DNA of 9,722 nucleotides from Deltaproteobacteria bacterium. GTDB lineage: Bacteria > Desulfobacterota > Syntrophia > Syntrophales > UBA5619. Within the stretch, counting starts at the first letter, position 1, and every line of letters begins with the position of its first letter. The stretch spans positions 1-9,722 of the forward strand of contig JAMDBG010000011.1 in assembly GCA_023487865.1 (NCBI GenBank). The letters are read 5' to 3'. The position numbers and the translations under genes are program-made. The notes below the pieces were generated by a model. The model saw nothing but the letters and a program-made list of their open reading frames with translations. It ran no database searches and had not been told where the DNA came from. Positions 6,939 to 9,722 of this stretch are shown one piece after another.

Positions 6939-7886
6939 ATGATGGAAATTCGCAATGTAACCATCGTCGGGGCGGGAACCATGGGCCATTCGCTGGCCCA
7001 AGTCTTTGCCCAGGAAGGCTACAGCGTCTGGCTCACGGATATCCGGGAGGAAGTCTTGGCCCAGGCCAGAAAACTGATCCTCTCCAACCTCCAGACCCTG
7101 GTGGAGACGGGATTGCTGGACAGGGGACAGCAGGACCAGGCATTGCATAGGATTGTAACGACGACGAAGATTGAAGATGCGGCAGGGAACGCGGATTTCG
7201 TCATTGAAGCGATCAGCGAAGATGAGAAGGCCAAGAAAGAACTGTTTGGCAAGTTGGATAAGATCTGCCCCCCGGAAACCATCCTGGCCAGCAACACGTC
7301 CTATTTAAATATCTTTCAATTTGTTGAAACCGGCCGACCGGATAAAGTTCTCATCACCCACTGGTTCGCACCTCCCCACATCGTTCCGCTGGTGGAGATC
7401 GTGCGTGGTCCTGAGACCTCCCAGGAGACGGTTGACCTGGTAAGGGCGCTACTGATTCATGTGGGGAAGAAACCGCTCGTGATTTCCAAATTCCTGCCGG
7501 GATTCATCGCCAACCGGCTTCAGAGTGCCCTGAACAACGAGATGCTCCATCTTCTTGATCATGGGTATGCCACACCAGAAGACATCGATACGGCGACCAA
7601 AACCAGTTTTGGTTTGCGAATCCCCATCCTGGGACTGGTGAAACGGATGGATTACGCCGGATTGGACCTGACCCAGAAAATCCTCAGTAATGCGCTGTAT
7701 GAACCGCCCCCCCGGCGAACCCGATCAAAGACCGTTGATGAACACGTTTCTCTGGGAAAGCTCGGGGTCAAAACCGGCGGCGGATATTATGACTACGCGG
7801 GCCGTTCCACCGAAGAGATTTTGAAGGAACGGGATGTGAAGCTCATCAAGCTCAGAGAGCTCCTCAAGGAGATGGGAGAGCTGTAA
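6939..7886 (+). CDS. 3-hydroxyacyl-CoA dehydrogenase-family NAD-dependent oxidoreductase
   Basis: Cytosolic two-domain dehydrogenase (315 aa) that interconverts a 3-hydroxy and a 3-keto acid or acyl-CoA with NAD. The N-terminal Rossmann fold has GAGTMG (11-16) and Asp34 at the end of the second strand, which favours NAD over NADP. The catalytic pair is H141 and E153 (twelve apart, as in human HADH His158/Glu170), with a conserved Asn at 192 (FIANRL). The C-terminal domain ends with GKLGVKTGGGYYDY, a family signature. The loop after the catalytic His reads HWFAPPHIVPLVE. It is closer to the HPxNPPxxxPLVE of L-gulonate and L-carnitine dehydrogenases than to HFFNPVxxMxLVE of hydroxybutyryl-CoA dehydrogenases, so a free 3-hydroxy acid substrate is possible (inference). 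Two adjacent ATGs (6939, 6942) could start it. No good ribosome-binding site is seen, and the 9-bp gap to the BKACE stop suggests coupled translation. Confidence 0.9.
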   Translation: MMEIRNVTIVGAGTMGHSLAQVFAQEGYSVWLTDIREEVLAQARKLILSNLQTLVETGLLDRGQQDQALHRIVTTTKIEDAAGNADFVIEAISEDEKAKKELFGKLDKICPPETILASNTSYLNIFQFVETGRPDKVLITHWFAPPHIVPLVEIVRGPETSQETVDLVRALLIHVGKKPLVISKFLPGFIANRLQSALNNEMLHLLDHGYATPEDIDTATKTSFGLRIPILGLVKRMDYAGLDLTQKILSNALYEPPPRRTRSKTVDEHVSLGKLGVKTGGGYYDYAGRSTEEILKERDVKLIKLRELLKEMGEL

Positions 7887-8014
7887 AGGTAGGATTCCAT
7901 GCTGATTAATCCATGGGCTTTCTTTAAAAGTCAATGACCCCCTCCACAGGGCGGGGTATTCAAGTTTCAGGTTTTCATAAAAGAGACCAGCCGCTAGGGA
8001 AAGGATGTGAGACA
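7887..8014 (+). other. Spacer before the alpha subunit with a possible 12-codon mini-ORF
   Basis: AGGTAGGA precedes an ATG at 7899 with four bases between, opening a 12-codon frame (MLINPWAFFKSQ) that stops at 7937. The frame begins inside CCATG (7897-7901), which can pair with CATGG (7912-7916). The stop overlaps an ATG at 7934 that is in frame with the alpha subunit, but the 27 extra residues from there do not look like the family. The mini-ORF could be a leader, a remnant, or chance. There is no room for the ferredoxin-like delta subunit that often precedes korA. Confidence 0.2.
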
Positions 8015-8017
8015 TTG
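8001..8017 (+). promoter_or_regulatory. korA: RBS and TTG start choice for the alpha subunit
   Basis: AAGGA (8001-8005) lies nine bases before an in-frame TTG (8015). Translation from there gives a GQEWRLMQGN start, matching the usual few residues ahead of the conserved LxQGN strand of this family. The alternative ATG at 8036 has GGAG four bases upstream but would trim that lead-in. Confidence 0.5.
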
Positions 8018-9142
8018 GGGCAAGAATGGAGATTGATGCAGGGTAATCAAGCGATTTCGGCAGCCGCCATTTATGCCGGGGCAAGATTTTTTGCCGGTTA
8101 TCCGATCACACCGTCTTCGGAAATCGCGGAAGAATGTTCCAAGGTCATGCTGAAGATCGGCGGCGTTTATATGCAGATGGAGGATGAAATAGCCAGTATT
8201 GCAGCGGTGATCGGGGCCTCGCTGGCCGGGGCCAAGGCATTCACTGCGACAAGCGGCCCCGGTTTTTCGCTGATGCAGGAGAATTTGGGGCTTGCCGTCA
8301 TGGGAGAAGTCCCCTGCGTGGTGATCGATGTTCAGCGGCGCGGACCCAGTACCGGCCTGTCGACCAAACCGGCGCAGGGCGATATTATGCAGCTCAGATG
8401 GGGCCGGCACGGCGACCAGTCGGTGATCGCCCTCTGCCCCGCTACAGTGAGCGAGTGTTTCTTGATGACCGTCAAGGCTTTTAATTTTGCGGAAAAATTT
8501 CGCGTCCCTGTGATCATGGCGCCCGATGAGATTGTCGGGCATATGCGCGAAAATTTTTATCTCCCCGAACCGGGCGAGGTGCCGGTGATCGACCGGAAAA
8601 AACCCTCCGGACCTCCGGAAAATTACCTGCCGTTTGCGGCCGACCCAGACGGTGTGGCACCTCTTGCATCTTACGGTAGTGATTACGTATTCCACGTGTC
8701 GAGTTCCATGCACGGTCCGGACGGATGCAGCAACAACGATCCAGCCAATGCCGCCTGGCGGGTCGCCCAGCTGCATCGCAAGATCGAGATGCACCGGGAC
8801 GAGATCGTCATCACCAAAACCTTCTCCACTGAGGATGCGGAGGTGTTGCTGATCGCCTTCGGGGCGACGACGCGCGCCAGTCGCGCCGCGGCGTTGGAGC
8901 TCCGAAAGCGGGGGACCAAAGCCGGCGTTTTGCAGTTGATCACCCTGTGGCCGTTTGCCGATAAGGAAGTGGCATCCTTGGGCAGCCGGGCAAAAACGGT
9001 CGTCGTACCGGAGATGAATTATGACGGTCAGGTTGCCGGTGAGGTTCAGAAGGTGCTGGGAAGCGGGGCCGATATCCGCAGGGTCAACAGCTACAATGGA
9101 GAAATCATTACTCCGCAGGACATTCTAAAAGCGATCCGCTGA
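8015..9142 (+). CDS. korA: 2-oxoacid:ferredoxin oxidoreductase, alpha subunit (KorA/VorB-like)
   Basis: Alpha subunit of a CoA-acylating 2-oxoacid:ferredoxin oxidoreductase, which converts a 2-oxoacid and CoA to acyl-CoA, CO2 and reduced ferredoxin, or the reverse. From the TTG at 8015 it is 375 aa, the usual size for the separate alpha subunits of 2-oxoglutarate or branched-chain enzymes. Domain I shows AGYPITPSSEIAE (27-39), E57 in the QMEDEIASI stretch that contacts the thiamine cofactor, and TSGPGFSLMQENLGLA (79-94). The C-terminal domain II shows LWPF (311-314) and EMNYDGQVAGEV (333-344). No iron-sulfur ligands are present, as expected for an alpha subunit. The 2-oxoacid (2-oxoglutarate, branched-chain or other) cannot be told from the sequence. 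It is separated from the dehydrogenase by 128 bp and from the beta subunit by an unusually long 214 bp. Confidence 0.93.
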   Translation: MGQEWRLMQGNQAISAAAIYAGARFFAGYPITPSSEIAEECSKVMLKIGGVYMQMEDEIASIAAVIGASLAGAKAFTATSGPGFSLMQENLGLAVMGEVPCVVIDVQRRGPSTGLSTKPAQGDIMQLRWGRHGDQSVIALCPATVSECFLMTVKAFNFAEKFRVPVIMAPDEIVGHMRENFYLPEPGEVPVIDRKKPSGPPENYLPFAADPDGVAPLASYGSDYVFHVSSSMHGPDGCSNNDPANAAWRVAQLHRKIEMHRDEIVITKTFSTEDAEVLLIAFGATTRASRAAALELRKRGTKAGVLQLITLWPFADKEVASLGSRAKTVVVPEMNYDGQVAGEVQKVLGSGADIRRVNSYNGEIITPQDILKAIR

Positions 9143-9180
9143 GTGATGACGGTTTAACGAAACGCGCCGTTGCGCTGCCA

Positions 9181-9247
9181 CGGTTCGACCCTCCTCTCGA
9201 CAGACCCGGAGATTTCCTCTATCCGTCATGGAGAGACGGTCGAACCG
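9181..9247. repeat. Long imperfect inverted repeat between the alpha and beta subunit genes
   Basis: CGGTTCGACC (9181-9190) is a perfect inverted copy of GGTCGAACCG (9238-9247). After a small internal loop the stem continues with CTCTC (9194-9198) and GAGAG (9231-9235); CGGA (9207-9210) and TCCG (9222-9225) may pair inside. The whole can form a hairpin of about 67 bases. No U-tract follows on either strand, so it is not a standard terminator. It could be an mRNA-processing or stability element that adjusts subunit ratio, or a palindromic repeat unit that has inserted. Confidence 0.7.
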
Positions 9248-9254
9248 CTCGCAC

Positions 9255-9280
9255 CTTGACGCCTCCGGCCCGTTGTCAAG
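9255..9280. repeat. Second, smaller inverted repeat in the korA-korB gap
   Basis: CTTGAC (9255-9260) and GTCAAG (9275-9280) are perfect inverted copies around a 14-base GC-rich loop, eight bases after the large hairpin. A short GCGC-CGTT-GCGC hairpin (9164-9175) lies before it. The 214-bp gap therefore holds three stem-loops in a row, with no ORF that I can support. Confidence 0.4.
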
Positions 9281-9356
9281 CGGCTTCTTATCGTCGCTGT
9301 TTGTTTTTGTATGGCTGTCTCAAAATAACTGTAAAACCATCTGGGGGGAAACGGTC

Positions 9357-9722
9357 GTGTCACACGCAACAGGCATAAAATATCTCAAGGACGGGGTCTT
9401 ACCGCACATGTGGTGTTCCGGTTGCGGAATCGGCGTCATGCTGGGGGCCCTCCTGCGGGCCTTCGAGGAACTGGATTACCGGAACACCGATACCGTTGTC
9501 GTGACGGGGATCGGCTGTACGGGAAAGGCCGATGATTACCTGAAGACCAATGCCCTGCACACGACACATGGACGGGCTTTGCCGTATGCCACGGGCATCA
9601 AGGCTTTCAATCCGAAACTGCACGTGATTGTTATAATGGGTGACGGCGACAGTGTCACCATTGGCGGGAATCATTTTATTCATGCGGCCCGCCGGAATAT
9701 CGACCTGACGGCCATTGTCATC
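9357..9722 (+). CDS. korB: 2-oxoacid:ferredoxin oxidoreductase, beta subunit (KorB-like; 3' end cut by window edge)
   Basis: Beta (thiamine diphosphate-binding) subunit that pairs with the upstream alpha subunit. The first 122 residues are visible. Cysteines of the MWCSGCG motif (C20, C23) and C54 (GIGC) match cysteines that, with a later one outside the window, hold the 4Fe-4S cluster in this family. HGRALPYATG (71-80) and the TPP/Mg motif GDGDSVTIGGNH (95-106) are intact. The family usually reads CPGCG; here Pro is Ser. The start is a GTG at 9357 with GGGGGG (9342-9347) nine bases upstream. It yields the usual ATGIKYLKDGVLPHMWC lead-in, whereas the ATG at 9408 would cut it off just before the first cysteine. 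Visible length is about 40 percent of a normal 270-300 aa subunit. Any gamma subunit would be downstream. Confidence 0.94.
   Translation, partial: MSHATGIKYLKDGVLPHMWCSGCGIGVMLGALLRAFEELDYRNTDTVVVTGIGCTGKADDYLKTNALHTTHGRALPYATGIKAFNPKLHVIVIMGDGDSVTIGGNHFIHAARRNIDLTAIVI

Noticed and set aside
7936..7957. ACCCC/GGGGT pairing as a terminator after the dehydrogenase
   Set aside because: The inner bases pair poorly and no U-tract follows, so transcription probably continues into the alpha subunit gene.
7994..8794. 266-codon minus-strand open frame
   Set aside because: Antisense to the alpha subunit gene; His- and Arg-rich composition typical of a reverse-complement frame.
9181..9194. tRNA T-arm-like GGTTCGA sequence
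   Set aside because: No acceptor or anticodon stem fits around it; it is one arm of the long inverted repeat.
1..9722. CRISPR array, phage or toxin-antitoxin system
   Set aside because: No regularly spaced repeats and no cas, phage or toxin-like frames were seen on either strand.

Overview
The window comes from a moderately GC-rich bacterial chromosome and holds two divergent gene blocks. It most resembles a strictly anaerobic, fermentative or syntrophic Desulfobacterota-type ('deltaproteobacterial') organism. That placement is inference. It rests on an M23 peptidase directly upstream of secA, a divergent EF-G paralogue, and a ferredoxin-dependent 2-oxoacid oxidoreductase beside a beta-keto acid cleavage enzyme. 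No rRNA, tRNA, CRISPR array, intact insertion sequence or phage gene is visible.

Left block (1-3304, minus strand): a membrane-anchored LytM/M23 endopeptidase is followed by secA, whose last part runs off the left edge. The 107 bp between them hold two potential hairpins. The second, followed by nine U residues, ends right next to the secA ribosome-binding site and looks like a terminator or attenuator. The 190 bp at 3305-3494 form a divergent promoter region.

Right block (3495-9722, plus strand): six co-directional genes. They are an EF-G-like translational GTPase with unusual G-motifs; a MogA/MoaB-family molybdopterin adenylyltransferase that starts one base after the EF-G stop; a BKACE (DUF849) beta-keto acid cleavage enzyme; a 3-hydroxyacyl-CoA-dehydrogenase-family NAD enzyme; and the alpha (korA-like) and beta (korB-like, cut by the right edge) subunits of a 2-oxoacid:ferredoxin oxidoreductase.

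The last four genes suggest a catabolic module. A 3-hydroxy acid is oxidised to a 3-keto acid, which BKACE cleaves with acetyl-CoA to acetoacetate and a new acyl-CoA, while the oxidoreductase links 2-oxoacid/acyl-CoA chemistry to ferredoxin. The dehydrogenase has a catalytic-loop motif closer to enzymes acting on free hydroxy acids (carnitine or L-gulonate dehydrogenase type) than to classical 3-hydroxybutyryl-CoA dehydrogenase, which fits a BKACE partner. The substrate cannot be read from the sequence.

Non-coding stretches worth attention are the 214 bp between the two oxidoreductase subunits, which hold a long imperfect hairpin, a second hairpin and a sequence resembling an insertion-sequence end; the secA leader; and the 128 bp ahead of the alpha subunit, with a possible 12-codon mini-ORF. 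No gene-free stretch exceeds 300 bases.
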